Origin: Bog-756 sp963812525
GTDB lineage: Bacteria > Actinomycetota > Acidimicrobiia > Acidimicrobiales > RAAP-2
Direction: 5' to 3'
DNA length: 64,000 nucleotides
Assembly (NCBI GenBank): GCA_963812525.1
Contig: CAWEVL010000011.1
Coordinates: 806,001 to 870,000, forward strand
The position numbers and the translations under genes are program-made. A model generated the notes under the pieces. The model did not search any database, was not told the origin of the DNA, and saw only the letters and a program-made list of their open reading frames with translations. Below are positions 47,989-57,261 of the stretch, piece after piece (within the stretch, counting starts at the first letter, position 1; each line of letters starts with the position of its first letter).

Positions 47989-49088
47989 GGCCGGCCCAGG
48001 GTGCCGGCCAGCGCCTGGCCTGCCTCCCACTGGAAGGGGCTGATACCGCCGGGCTCCCAGGGTCCCACCGAGCCCTGCTCGACCGCCCTGGGAGCCTTGG
48101 CCACCACCCCGAAGTGGCTCCTGATCCGGTCGACCGGCTGGTCGGCGAAGGCAAACCAGTCCACGCGCAGGAAGTCGATGCTGCCCGTGCAGAGGGCCCC
48201 CCGCCGCATGGCGTCTCCCAGCCGGGTGGCCACGCCGGCCCGGGACAGGTGGCCGCCGTCGGACCGGAACAGGCCGGCTCCGCTGGGCAGGTAGGCCGTC
48301 TCGAACAGGGAGACCACCATGGCCAGGAGCGAGAAGGCCCGCATGTCGTCGTTGGCCCGGGCGATGAAGGCGAAGATCTCGAGCTCCGATTCGACCGTGG
48401 TGCCGTAGTCGGCCAGCACGTGGACCCAGTCGTGCTGGGCCAGGAACGGTGGGGCGGAGTCGGGCGTGCCGGGGTAGGTGAATCCGCGGGCCCGATAGAA
48501 GTCGGCCACCCGGCGACCCAGTGTCCCGGCCGGCAGGTCCTCCAGCCCGCGCCACCGCTGGGCCAGCGCCGGGTCGTCGGCCACCGCGTCCCAGGCGCCG
48601 GCCAGGTGGGTGGACAGGTGCAGGGCCGACTCGTCCCCCGGCGCCCAGGTCGAGGCGTACCCGTTGCGCTCGAAGTCCAGAGCCGCCAGCCCGAGGCTTC
48701 CGGCGGCGAACTCGTGGGCCACGGTCAGCATGTCCTCGGCCACGCCGGCCTCACCGGCGAACCGGTCCACCCGGTCCACCACGGCGAGGGGGACCGGCTG
48801 GAGGACCAGGACGTAGAGGATCACCATCTGGACGATGCGGGTCCGGAAGGCCAGGTTGCGGTCGGCCAGGCTCTGAGCGAACTCCTCGGGCGGGACCGGC
48901 TCGGCCGCCAGGTCCGGGGCGAACCCGGTCATGGCCGACACCACCGCCTCGATGAGGATGCGCTGCAGCTCGGTGAGCCCACCCTGCGGGGCGACCACAC
49001 CCAGGACGCCCCGACTGAGGGCCAGCACCTCAGCGGCGTCGGGGGGCTGACGGTCCTCGGTGGACGGGTCCGGGAGCGGCACGGGCAC
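47961..49088 (-). CDS. Unknown protein with a COQ4-like metal motif
   Basis: This intact 375-residue, mostly helical protein starts MPVPLPDPSTEDRQPPDAAE. The central stretch AQHDWVHVLADYGTTVESELE matches the H-D-x2-H-x(9-11)-E zinc motif of COQ4-type proteins. It is preceded by GRRVADFYRARGFTYPG and followed by a helical SLLAMVVSLFETAYLPSG. In yeast and animals COQ4 acts in ubiquinone head-group decarboxylation. Actinobacteria use menaquinone, so a different substrate is likely. There is no signal or transmembrane segment. It is divergent from the Gfo/Idh/MocA gene. Confidence 0.6.
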   Translation of the reverse strand: MPVPLPDPSTEDRQPPDAAEVLALSRGVLGVVAPQGGLTELQRILIEAVVSAMTGFAPDLAAEPVPPEEFAQSLADRNLAFRTRIVQMVILYVLVLQPVPLAVVDRVDRFAGEAGVAEDMLTVAHEFAAGSLGLAALDFERNGYASTWAPGDESALHLSTHLAGAWDAVADDPALAQRWRGLEDLPAGTLGRRVADFYRARGFTYPGTPDSAPPFLAQHDWVHVLADYGTTVESELEIFAFIARANDDMRAFSLLAMVVSLFETAYLPSGAGLFRSDGGHLSRAGVATRLGDAMRRGALCTGSIDFLRVDWFAFADQPVDRIRSHFGVVAKAPRAVEQGSVGPWEPGGISPFQWEAGQALAGTLGRPYDAFGATR

Positions 49089-49141
49089 AGCAGCGACGAT
49101 ATCCTCCCTCCCTGTCCCGTCCGACCAGGAAAGCCGCCTCC

Positions 49142-50143
49142 ATGCCGGCCACCGCAGTCAGATTCGGAGTTCTCGGGGCCGCCCGGATCACCCCGGCCGC
49201 CCTGCTCAAGCCGGCGGCCGCCCACCCGGAGGCCAGTGTGGACGTGCTGGCCGCCCGCCACCTGGCCCGGGCCGTGGACTACGCGGCCAAGCACCGGATC
49301 CCGAGGGTGGTCGACCGCTACGAGGCCGTGGTGTCCGACCCCGCGGTGGATGCCGTCTACATCCCCCTGCCCAACAGCCTCCACGCCGAGTGGACGCTGG
49401 CCGCCCTGGAGGCCGGCAAGCACGTGCTATGCGAGAAGCCGTTCACCGCCAACGCCGTGGAGGCGATGCGGGTGGCGGCGGCGGCCGATCGCGCCGCCCG
49501 GAAGGACGGCCTGGTGGTCATGGAGGCGTTCCACTACCGCTACCACCCGCTGGCCCATCGCATGGGCCAGATCGTGGCGAGCGGCGAGCTCGGCGAGATC
49601 CGCCACGTCGAAGCCTGGCTGTGCGCCCCCATCCCCAACAAGTCGGACATCCGGTACCAGGCCGACCTGGCCGGCGGGTCCATGATGGACATGGGGTCCT
49701 ATGTGGTCCACTGGGCCCGCCTCCTGGGCGGGGAGGAACCCAGCGTGGTCTCGGCCACCGCCAAGCTGCACGACCCGGAGATCGACCGGGCCATGGACGC
49801 CGACCTGCTGTTCCCGAGCGGCCACACCGGCACCGTGCACTGCTCGATGTGGTCCCGGTCGGTCCTCCACCTGGCGGCCCGGGTGACCGGCGACCAGGGG
49901 GAGCTCCGGGTGTTCAATCCCATCGCCCCCCAGACGTTCAGCTGGCTCACCGTGTGCGCCGGCGGCCGGCGCCGACGTGAGCTCACCTCGCGACGACCGA
50001 CGTACGCCTACCAGCTCGACGCCTTCTGCGACGCGGTCCTGCGCGGGGGACCGGTCCTGACCCCACCGGACGATGCCGTGGCCAACATGACGGTCATCGA
50101 TGCCGTGTACCGTGCAGCCAACATGCGCCCCCGCGGAAGCTGA
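49142..50143 (+). CDS. Gfo/Idh/MocA family oxidoreductase
   Basis: This intact 333-residue NAD(P)-dependent sugar or polyol dehydrogenase has FGVLGAARITPAALLKPAAA (Rossmann loop) and VSDPAVDAVYIPLPNSLH. EAGKHVLCEKPFTANAVEA carries the conserved E-K-P catalytic Lys. The C-terminal beta-sheet domain opens VMEAFHYRYHPL. GGSMMDMGSYVVHWARLLGG follows. It is cytoplasmic. The gene ends about 25 bp before the PLP enzyme gene, which probably follows it in one transcript. Confidence 0.9.
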   Translation: MPATAVRFGVLGAARITPAALLKPAAAHPEASVDVLAARHLARAVDYAAKHRIPRVVDRYEAVVSDPAVDAVYIPLPNSLHAEWTLAALEAGKHVLCEKPFTANAVEAMRVAAAADRAARKDGLVVMEAFHYRYHPLAHRMGQIVASGELGEIRHVEAWLCAPIPNKSDIRYQADLAGGSMMDMGSYVVHWARLLGGEEPSVVSATAKLHDPEIDRAMDADLLFPSGHTGTVHCSMWSRSVLHLAARVTGDQGELRVFNPIAPQTFSWLTVCAGGRRRRELTSRRPTYAYQLDAFCDAVLRGGPVLTPPDDAVANMTVIDAVYRAANMRPRGS

Positions 50144-50168
50144 TCCCGCCAGGCAAGGAGGCAGTCCC

Positions 50169-51560
50169 ATGAGTCCGTTCCCCTACCAAGGCCGGTTCCC
50201 CGTGCACCGCGTCCTCCCCGAACACGGGACCCCTCGCTCCGACATCCTCGAGACCCTCCACACCATGGCCGCCGAGGAGGACACCTCGTGGGAGTCGGGC
50301 AAGTGCTCGGGCACCATGTACTGCGGCGACCACGACCACTACGACTTCATGGCCGAGGCCTTCGGCCTGTTCGGTCACGTCAACGTGCTGCAGCGGGACC
50401 TGTGCCCCAGCGCGACGAAGTTCGAATCCGAGATCATCGCCATGACCTTGGACCTGCTGCACGCCGAAGCCGTCACCGACGGCGATCCCGTCGGACTGGT
50501 GGCCACCGGCGGTACCGGGAGCATCTGCCACGCCATGCTGGCCTACCGCGAGCACGCCGCCGTCCACCGGGACATCCGCCGACCCAACGTGATCAAGCCG
50601 GAGACCGCCCACCCGGCCTTCGACAAGGCCTGCCACCTGTTCGGGATCGAGCTGCGGGTGGCCCCGGTCGACCCGGTGAGCACCCAGGTCGACACCGAGT
50701 GGGTCGACCGGCACATCGACCGAGACACCGTGGCCGTCATCGGCTCGGCCTGCAACTACGGCTACGGGACCATCGACCCCATCGCCGAGCTCGGCGAGCT
50801 CGCCCAACGCCGCGGGGTCGGCCTGCACGTGGACAGCTGCCTGGGCGGGTTCATCCTGCCCTTCGGCCAGGAGCTGGGCTATGACGTCCCGGTGTTCGAC
50901 TACCGGATTCCCGGCGTCACCTCGATCTCCGCCGACACCCACAAGTACGGCTACGCCTTCAAAGGCACCTCGGTCCTGACCTTCCGGGAGAAGGCCGTCC
51001 GCAACGCCCAGTACTTCTTCCTGAGCGGGTGGAGCGGAGGCAAGTACTGCTCCCCGGGCATGGAGGGGTCCCGCTCCGGAGGTCTGATCGCCGCCACCTG
51101 GGCGGCCATGGTCCAGCTGGGCCGGGAGGGGTACCGGCACTACGCCCGGGCCATCTTCGAGACCGCGGCCACCATGCAGGAGGCGGTCCGGTCCCATCCG
51201 GAGCTCCGGATCCTCGGAAACCCGACCTTCCTGTTCAGCTTCACGTCCGACGAGTTCGACGTCTACCACGTCAACGACTTCATGCGGGGAAGGGGCTGGC
51301 GGTTCAACGGCCAGCAGTACCCCAACGCGCTCCACATGGCCGTGACCCGCCCGCAGACCCAGCCCGGCGTGGCCGACACCTTCGCCACCGACCTGGACGC
51401 GGGGGTCGCCTACGCCCTGGAGCACGCCGCCGAGGCGCCGGCCTCAGGGGCCGTCTACGGCGGGGTGGCCGGGGGGATGACCGACGAGGCCGACGACTTC
51501 ATCAAGATGGTGATGGGCGACATGATGGACGCCCAGCAGGCGGTACCGACCGACGCCTGA
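50169..51560 (+). CDS. PLP-dependent decarboxylase, sphingosine-1-phosphate lyase-like
   Basis: This intact 463-residue fold-type I enzyme starts at ATG 50169, with AAGGAGG upstream. SGTMYCGDHDHYDFMAEAFGLFGHVN comes first. VGLVATGGTGSICHAMLAYREHA (cofactor phosphate loop) and VDSCLGGFILPFGQELG (Asp to the pyridine N) follow. SADTHKYGYAFKGTSVLTFRE contains the PLP Lys. MEGSRSGGLIAATWAAMVQLG is also typical. Members cleave a phosphorylated long-chain base or decarboxylate amino acids. Bacterial homologues of this exact type have mixed substrates, so the reaction is not fixed. Confidence 0.85.
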   Translation: MSPFPYQGRFPVHRVLPEHGTPRSDILETLHTMAAEEDTSWESGKCSGTMYCGDHDHYDFMAEAFGLFGHVNVLQRDLCPSATKFESEIIAMTLDLLHAEAVTDGDPVGLVATGGTGSICHAMLAYREHAAVHRDIRRPNVIKPETAHPAFDKACHLFGIELRVAPVDPVSTQVDTEWVDRHIDRDTVAVIGSACNYGYGTIDPIAELGELAQRRGVGLHVDSCLGGFILPFGQELGYDVPVFDYRIPGVTSISADTHKYGYAFKGTSVLTFREKAVRNAQYFFLSGWSGGKYCSPGMEGSRSGGLIAATWAAMVQLGREGYRHYARAIFETAATMQEAVRSHPELRILGNPTFLFSFTSDEFDVYHVNDFMRGRGWRFNGQQYPNALHMAVTRPQTQPGVADTFATDLDAGVAYALEHAAEAPASGAVYGGVAGGMTDEADDFIKMVMGDMMDAQQAVPTDA

Positions 51561-51606
51561 ACCCCGACGGCGACGCTTCGGCCGGGGCCCGTTCCGGACG
51601 GGCCGG

Positions 51607-53385
51607 CTAGGTCTCGCTCAGCACCCGCTGCTCGGTCGGGAAGGCCTCGGCCGGACCGGGTCGTCCCAGCAGGAAGCCCTGGACCTCGTCACAGCCCATC
51701 TCGTTGACCGCCCGGAGCTCGGCCTCGGTCTCCACCCCTTCGGCCACCACCTGGAGGCCCAGCTTGTGGGCCAGGTCCACCACGGTGGCGACGATGGTCG
51801 GGTCCTGCCCGGCCGACCCCAGCCCGGACACGAAGCTCCGGTCCACCTTGAGGCGGTCGATGGGCAACCCCTTCAGGTACAGGAGGGACGAGTAGCCGGT
51901 GCCGAAGTCGTCGAGGGCGATGTGCACTCCGAGCTCCCGGAGTTCCTGCATGACGGCGCGGATACGGGCCATATCCATGACGAGGGCCGACTCGGTGATC
52001 TCCAGGATGAGGCAGCGTGGGTCCAGGCCGGCCAGGGTCAGGGCGTGGCGCACGTCGTCGGCGAAGTCGGGGTCCTGGAACTGACGGGCCGACACGTTGA
52101 CCGACACGGTGAGGTCGGGATGGCCCTCCTCCTGCCAGGTGCGGCACTGTCGGGTCGCCTCGTCCAGCACCCACCGCCCGACGGGCACGATCTCGCGACT
52201 CCGCTCCAGCAGGGGGATGAACTCGTCGGGCGTGACCGAACCGAGCTCGGGGTGCTGCCACCGGAGGAGGGCCTCCATGCCCACGATCCGTCCCTCGAAG
52301 GTGAACACCGGCTGGTAGTGCACCGACAGCTGACCCAGTTCGTGGGCCACCCGCAGCTCGTGGGTCAGCTGGCTGGTGCGCCGTTTGTCCTCGCCGATCA
52401 CCGGGTTGTACGCCTCGTAACGCGCCGGGCCACCCCGCTTGGCCTGGTACATGGCCGCGTCGGCCTGGGCCAGGCACACCTCGGGGTCGGCGTCGGGCAG
52501 CACCGAGGCGATGCCGATGCTCACCGAACTGTGCAGCTGGCGCTCCCCCACCGTCACCGGCTCCCGCATGGCCAGGTGGATGCGCTCGGCCAGCGAGGAA
52601 GCGGCGGCCTCGGGGTCGGTGAGGTCGGCGGCCAGCACCACGAACTCGTCGCCGCCCAGCCGGGCTACGGTGTCGCCCGACCGGGACAACGCCTGCAGGC
52701 GTTGGGCCACCGTCACCAGGAGCACGTCGCCGGCCGGATGACCGAACCGGTCGTTGATGGCCTTGAAGTTGTCGAGATCCAGGTAGAGCAGGACCGCGCC
52801 GGTACCCCGTCGGTCCAGCGAGCCGGCGGCCTGGCGGAGCCGGTCGGCCAGCAGGGCCCGATTGGGCAGTCCGGTGAGCTGGTCGTGCAGGGCCCGGTGG
52901 GCCAGACGGGCCTGCTCGTCGTTGAGGCGCCGCTGGAGGGAGCGTCGGGTGTCGTCGAACTGGCGGACGATGCGGACCAGACTGCCGTCGCAGCTGAACC
53001 GCACCACATTGGTGGCCAGGACGAGCAGGTCCTGGCTCACGCCCAGCCGGTGACCCTCCTCCTGCAGCACCGCGGCGGTGACGTCCCGCCAGGCGAAGTA
53101 GGCCTTGGCCACGCTGGCCAGCACGGCATCCTCCAGGATGGCCTGCTCCCCCTGTTGGGCCAGGACCGCCTCGTCCTCGTCGGACGCCGCCCTGTCGGTG
53201 ACCAGCCACCGGCCGATGAGCTCGGTGCCCAGCCGGGCGGTGACGTAGGCGTTGCCCCGCAGGTCCACGGCGAACTGTTGGTCGACCATCCGCCCGACCT
53301 CGTCGGCCCGGGCCATCAGGGCCCGGCCCAGTGCCCTCCGTTCGGCGCTCACCGGGGCGTCCACCGGTCCGACCGCGGTGGCCAT
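51607..53385 (-). CDS. Cytoplasmic GGDEF-EAL protein (c-di-GMP metabolism)
   Basis: This intact 592-residue protein starts at ATG 53385. The first 190 residues form a helical sensor resembling those of actinobacterial diguanylate cyclases (YFAWRDVTAAVLQEEGHRLG, then FSCDGSLVRIVRQFDDTRR). The GGDEF domain keeps RLGGDEF and the inhibitory-site RSGD five residues before it. The EAL domain keeps EALLRWQHPE, EITESALV, DDFGTGYSS and VAEGVETEAEL. Both activities could therefore be present. Its ATG overlaps the TGA of the upstream GGDEF-EAL gene by one base, so the two are coupled. Confidence 0.92.
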   Translation of the reverse strand: MATAVGPVDAPVSAERRALGRALMARADEVGRMVDQQFAVDLRGNAYVTARLGTELIGRWLVTDRAASDEDEAVLAQQGEQAILEDAVLASVAKAYFAWRDVTAAVLQEEGHRLGVSQDLLVLATNVVRFSCDGSLVRIVRQFDDTRRSLQRRLNDEQARLAHRALHDQLTGLPNRALLADRLRQAAGSLDRRGTGAVLLYLDLDNFKAINDRFGHPAGDVLLVTVAQRLQALSRSGDTVARLGGDEFVVLAADLTDPEAAASSLAERIHLAMREPVTVGERQLHSSVSIGIASVLPDADPEVCLAQADAAMYQAKRGGPARYEAYNPVIGEDKRRTSQLTHELRVAHELGQLSVHYQPVFTFEGRIVGMEALLRWQHPELGSVTPDEFIPLLERSREIVPVGRWVLDEATRQCRTWQEEGHPDLTVSVNVSARQFQDPDFADDVRHALTLAGLDPRCLILEITESALVMDMARIRAVMQELRELGVHIALDDFGTGYSSLLYLKGLPIDRLKVDRSFVSGLGSAGQDPTIVATVVDLAHKLGLQVVAEGVETEAELRAVNEMGCDEVQGFLLGRPGPAEAFPTEQRVLSET

Positions 53386-55364
53386 CAGTGCAGCACCCTG
53401 GTCAGTCCACCCCAGGTCATCGCGTCGCGGTGGTCGTGGCCGTGGACGGGGGCCACGGCGACCCCACCGCGCGCCTGCACCCACGCCCAGAAGTCCTCCG
53501 GTGCCATGGGCCTGGCCAGGAAGTAGCCCTGGGCGCTGTCACAGCCCAACCGGCTGAGCTGTTCCCAGGTCCCGAGATCCTCCACCCCCTCGGCGATGGT
53601 CCGCAGGCCCAGGTTGCCGGCCAGGTCCACCACGGCCCGGACGATGACCTCGTCGTCCGAGTCGCCCCCCATGTCCTGGACGAAGGTCCGATCGATCTTC
53701 AACTGGTGGACGGGCAGGTCGCGGAGGTAGGCCAGGGACGAGTACCCGGTCCCGAAGTCGTCGATGGACAGCGTCACGCCCATGTCGGCCAGCTCGGTGA
53801 GCACCCGCCGGGCCCGGGTGGGGTCGGTCATGATGATGGTCTCGGTGATCTCGAGGTCGAGCAGATGGGCCGGGACCTGCCAGCGGGCCAGCGCCGCCTG
53901 GACCACCTCGGGCAACGAGGCGTCGAGCAGGCTGCGGGTGGACAGGTTGACCGAGATGGAGAACTCGAGGGGACCGGAGGGCCCGGCCTCGTCCATCCAA
54001 CCGCGGCACCGGTGCAGGGCCTCGTCCAGCACCCAGTGGGTGATGGGCTCGATCAGCCCGGTCCGCTCGGCCTCGGGGATGAACGAGTCGGGATACAGGA
54101 GACCGAGGCTGGGATGCTGCCAGCGGATGAGGGCCTCTGCCCCCTCCACCCGTCCGGTTCGCAGGGAGGCCTTGGGCTGGAAGTGGAGGATGAACTCACC
54201 GCGGCCCACGGCGGCGCGGAGGTCGCCCAGCAGGGCCAGGCGGTCGGGCGTGTTGACGTCCAGCTCGTCCCGGTACACGACCACGTGTTCCTGAGACTCC
54301 TTGGCCACGTACATGGCCACATCGGCCCGCTGCAGCAGCAGTTCGGCCCCGCGTCCGTCGGTCGGGGCCATCGAGATGCCGCAGCTGGCCTCGATCCCGA
54401 GAATGGTCCCCTCCACCTCGAAGGGGAACTCGAGGACGGCGATGATCCGGTTGGCCACCTGCAGGGCGTCAGACTCCCCGTCCACCTGGGGCAGGAGCAC
54501 GCAGAACTCGTCGCCCCCCAGCCGGGCCAGCGTGTCCCCGGCCCGGAGGACCGAGGTCACCCGGGGCCCGACCTCGGTCAGCACCCGGTCGCCGTAGTTG
54601 TGGCCCATGGTGTCGTTGATCTCCTTGAACCGGTCGAGGTCGAACAACATCACCGCGGTGGAGGATCCGTCCAGGACCGCGCCGGCCAGCACCGCTTCGG
54701 TGCGGTCGTAGAACATGGCCCGGTTGGGCAGGCCGGTCAGCATGTCGTGGAGGGCTTGGTAGGCCAGTTGGCTCTCGGCCCGTTCCTTCTTCTCTCCAGT
54801 GGCCCCGGCCATCCGGATCACGATGGCCAGCACGAATGCTCCGAGGGCCCCGATGGTCTCGGCCTGCGACCGGGTCAGCATCGAGGGCAGCAGGCCGTAC
54901 CAGACCAAGACCTGGGCCACCGCGATGTTGAGCAGCGACCACCCCATCACCGAGCGCCACAGGAACGCCCCCCAGGTCTGCAGCTCCTGGAGCGCCACGA
55001 AGGCGTACGCCATTCCCAGTGCCGGGCCCCAGCCCGACATGTAGATCACCGCGGTGACGGCCAGGATGTGGATGGCCATGCGGGCGTTGAGCTTGATCGA
55101 GCCGGCCGGGGCGCTGTGCCACGGCTCCACCAGCATCGACGCCAGCGCCGCCCCGCCGATGGCGGCCAGGTACGCCCAGACCGGGACCCGGGCCACCAGG
55201 CCGAAGTACCGGAAGACGAGCAGGAGCCCGAGGGCCAAGGGGCCCACCACGTAGGCGAGCACCAACGGGGAGAGGCTGGCCGATCCCCCGGCGGCCTCGG
55301 CCCGTTCCACCGAAACCGCATCGGTCGAGGAGCTGTCCGCCGTGTGGGACCGCCGCTCCAGCAT
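53385..55364 (-). CDS. Membrane GGDEF-EAL protein (c-di-GMP metabolism)
   Basis: This intact protein of about 659 residues starts at ATG 55364, with GGAGGGGG six bases upstream. GTG 55391 is a longer alternative. Residues 30-195 hold about six membrane helices of a MASE-like sensor (LVLAYVVGPLALGLLLVFRY, then AYLAAIGGAALASML). The GGDEF domain has RLGGDEF with RAGD five residues earlier. The EAL domain has EALIRWQHPS, DLEITETIIM, DDFGTGYSSLAYL and IAEGVEDLGTW. All catalytic motifs are intact. It is the promoter-proximal gene of a coupled pair and should synthesise or degrade c-di-GMP at the membrane. Confidence 0.92.
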   Translation of the reverse strand: MLERRSHTADSSSTDAVSVERAEAAGGSASLSPLVLAYVVGPLALGLLLVFRYFGLVARVPVWAYLAAIGGAALASMLVEPWHSAPAGSIKLNARMAIHILAVTAVIYMSGWGPALGMAYAFVALQELQTWGAFLWRSVMGWSLLNIAVAQVLVWYGLLPSMLTRSQAETIGALGAFVLAIVIRMAGATGEKKERAESQLAYQALHDMLTGLPNRAMFYDRTEAVLAGAVLDGSSTAVMLFDLDRFKEINDTMGHNYGDRVLTEVGPRVTSVLRAGDTLARLGGDEFCVLLPQVDGESDALQVANRIIAVLEFPFEVEGTILGIEASCGISMAPTDGRGAELLLQRADVAMYVAKESQEHVVVYRDELDVNTPDRLALLGDLRAAVGRGEFILHFQPKASLRTGRVEGAEALIRWQHPSLGLLYPDSFIPEAERTGLIEPITHWVLDEALHRCRGWMDEAGPSGPLEFSISVNLSTRSLLDASLPEVVQAALARWQVPAHLLDLEITETIIMTDPTRARRVLTELADMGVTLSIDDFGTGYSSLAYLRDLPVHQLKIDRTFVQDMGGDSDDEVIVRAVVDLAGNLGLRTIAEGVEDLGTWEQLSRLGCDSAQGYFLARPMAPEDFWAWVQARGGVAVAPVHGHDHRDAMTWGGLTRVLH

Positions 55365-55543
55365 CTTGCCCCCCTCCGGATCACTCCCCACACTGCTGTA
55401 TCGGCACCGCCGAAGGCCCCCTTGAGCAGCCCGATCCGGTCGCCGCCGCCGGTGGACGGTCGGGGCCCGGGACCGGTGCGACTCCGGTCAACCTGGGAGC
55501 GGGAGGGCAACTCTCTCTGTCTAGTAGAGCGTTATCTCGAGAG

Positions 55544-55564
55544 TTGAGGGTTGAGGGTTGAGGG
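55544..55564. repeat. Three TTGAGGG heptamer repeats
   Basis: TTGAGGG occurs three times in a row at 55544-55564. It lies in the intergenic region between the leftward GGDEF-EAL gene (start 55364) and the rightward quinone oxidoreductase gene (start 55697). It is a short microsatellite-like run with no other copy seen. It is close to the promoter area of both genes. Confidence 0.6.
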
Positions 55565-55696
55565 TTTGGCGGCCGCATTGACTCACCCTCTCGGGACCGG
55601 AGAGACCTCGTGTCCGGCGCCCGGCCTCCACGGCACGGCCCCGGTCGGCCGGTCGCCTGCGTAAGGTGGCCCCCCGGAGGACGGAGGAGTGTTCCC

Positions 55697-56665
55697 ATGA
55701 AGGCAGCGGTGTACTACGAGACCGGGGGTCCGGAGGTGTTCCGGTACGAGGACGTTCCCGACCCCACCGTCGGGGACGACGACGTGCTCCTGCGCGTCGA
55801 GGCGGTGAGCATCGAAGGCGGCGACACCCTCAACCGTCTGGGTGGGGCCATGACCGCCGTCCCCCACATCGTGGGCTACCAGTGCGCCGGGACCGTGCTT
55901 GCCACCGGTGCGTCCGTCACCGGCCTGTCCGTGGGCGACCGGGTGGTGACAGTGGGCCTGGACGGGTCCCACGCCGAGCTGCGGTCGGTGGGCCAGCCGT
56001 TCTGCTGGCTCGTCCCGCCCGGGCTGACCGCCGAGGAGGCGGCCTGTGTCCCGGTCCCCTTCGGCACGGCCGATGACTGCCTGTTCGAGTTCGGGCGCCT
56101 GCAGGAGGGGGAGACCGCGCTCATCCATGCCGGGGCCAGCGGTGTGGGCATCGCCGCCATTCAGCTGGCCAAGCGGGCGGGGGCCCGGGTCCTGGCCACA
56201 GCCTCCAGCCCCGAGCGCCTCGACCGGCTGACGCCGCTGGGCCTGGATCACGGCATCGACTACACCGCCGTCGACTTCGTCGACGCCGTCCGGCAGGCCA
56301 CCGACGGGCGGGGGGCGGACGTCATCGTGGACTCGGTGGGCGGATCGAATCTCCAGAAGAGCCTGCACTGCCTGGCCTACCGTGGCCGGTGCGTCTCCTT
56401 CGGGGACGCCGGCCGTGAGGGCCCCGGCCCGCTGGACGTCGCCACCATGCGGGGGAACAACCAGACCCTGGTGGGGTACTTCCTCGGGGCGGAGCTGTTC
56501 CTCGGCACCCGGGCCCACGACCTGATCGCCGGGCACCTCGACGACCTGGCCGCCGGCCGGCTCCAGGTGGTGGTGGACCGGAGGTTCAGCCTCGAGGAGG
56601 CGGGCGAGGCCCACGCCTACATCGAGGGGCGGCAGGCCTTCGGCCGGGTCCTGCTGATCCCGTGA
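55697..56665 (+). CDS. Zinc-independent alcohol dehydrogenase / quinone oxidoreductase (MDR family)
   Basis: This intact 322-residue protein starts at ATG 55697 (MKAAVYYETGGPEVFRYED). The quinone-oxidoreductase lid VVTVGLDGSHAELRS and GLTAEEAACVPVPFGTADDCL come first. The NADPH loop is ALIHAGASGVGIAAIQLAKRAGA. The end is FGRVLLIP. No structural zinc Cys set is present, typical of the QOR branch. It reduces enones or quinones with NADPH in the cytoplasm. Confidence 0.9.
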   Translation: MKAAVYYETGGPEVFRYEDVPDPTVGDDDVLLRVEAVSIEGGDTLNRLGGAMTAVPHIVGYQCAGTVLATGASVTGLSVGDRVVTVGLDGSHAELRSVGQPFCWLVPPGLTAEEAACVPVPFGTADDCLFEFGRLQEGETALIHAGASGVGIAAIQLAKRAGARVLATASSPERLDRLTPLGLDHGIDYTAVDFVDAVRQATDGRGADVIVDSVGGSNLQKSLHCLAYRGRCVSFGDAGREGPGPLDVATMRGNNQTLVGYFLGAELFLGTRAHDLIAGHLDDLAAGRLQVVVDRRFSLEEAGEAHAYIEGRQAFGRVLLIP

Positions 56666-56715
56666 ACCCAGGCGGCCGGAGCCGGCTCGACACCCGTACC
56701 GGTCGCCGGGGTGGC

Positions 56716-56730
56716 TAGCCTGCACCCGTG
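56716..56730 (+). promoter_or_regulatory. Putative -10 box of a leaderless start
   Basis: TAGCCT at 56716-56721 is six bases before GTG 56728, with no Shine-Dalgarno. The same TANNNT-6/7 nt-GTG layout occurs at 14180 and 14480. Leaderless mRNAs of this form are frequent in actinobacteria. Confidence 0.4.
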
Positions 56731-57228
56731 ATCCGAGCTGCCGTCGCCGGCGACGTGGACGAGCTCGTGCAGTTGATCCACGACCTGGCCGAGTTCGAGC
56801 GCTCGCCGCAGTCGGTGCAGGTCACCCCCCAACTGCTGCACGACGCCCTCTTCGCTCCATCCCCCACCGTCTTCGCCCACGTGGCCGTGGAGCATGACCG
56901 GGTGGTGGGCATGGCCGTCTGGTTCCTCACCTTCTCCACCTGGACCGGGCGGAGCGGCATCCACCTGGAGGACCTCTACGTCCGGCCCGAGGCCCGTTCC
57001 GCCGGGGTGGGACGGGCACTGGTCGCCGAGCTGGCCTCCCTGGCCCGTCGATCGGGGCACGCCCGGGTCGAGTGGTCGGTGCTCCACTGGAACGAGCGGG
57101 CCCTGGCCTTCTACCGCTCACTCGGCGCCGAGCCCCTCGACGAGTGGATCGGCTACCGCCTGTCGGGCGCCGCCCTCGCCACCCTGGCCACCGGCTCCCA
57201 CCCCCGGCCGACCGAGGGGACGGAGTAG
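56728..57228 (+). CDS. GNAT family N-acetyltransferase
   Basis: This intact 166-residue acetyltransferase has IRAAVAGDVDELVQLIHDLAEFE, then VAVEHDRVVGMAVWFLTFSTWTGRSGIHLEDLYVRPEARSAGVGRALV. The acetyl-CoA loop is R-x-x-G-V-G-R-A. VEWSVLHWNERALAFYRSLGAEPLDEW follows. The I-H-L-E-D-L-Y-V and W-N-x-x-A-x-x-F-Y blocks are those of diamine (spermidine/spermine, thialysine) acetyltransferases, so a polyamine-type substrate is likely. Confidence 0.88.
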   Translation: MIRAAVAGDVDELVQLIHDLAEFERSPQSVQVTPQLLHDALFAPSPTVFAHVAVEHDRVVGMAVWFLTFSTWTGRSGIHLEDLYVRPEARSAGVGRALVAELASLARRSGHARVEWSVLHWNERALAFYRSLGAEPLDEWIGYRLSGAALATLATGSHPRPTEGTE

Positions 57229-57261
57229 GCCGGGCACCGGCCAGTCTGCGGAGCGCACCCC

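Noticed and set aside
45004..48555. A 1183-codon open frame on the minus strand
   Set aside because: It runs antisense through the NlpC/P60 and MFS genes with Arg/Gly/His-rich nonsense, a composition shadow.
51766..53526. A 586-codon plus-strand frame opposite the first GGDEF-EAL gene
   Set aside because: Same shadow effect. The periodic His/Gln/Val pattern mirrors wobble bias of the real gene.
53331..55547. A 738-codon plus-strand frame opposite the membrane GGDEF-EAL gene
   Set aside because: Its translation is His/Gly/Gln-rich without motifs, while the opposite strand has intact catalytic motifs.
55544..55564. TTGAGGG triplet as a telomere-like end or replication site
   Set aside because: Only three units inside a normal intergenic region, with no other end or origin signals.
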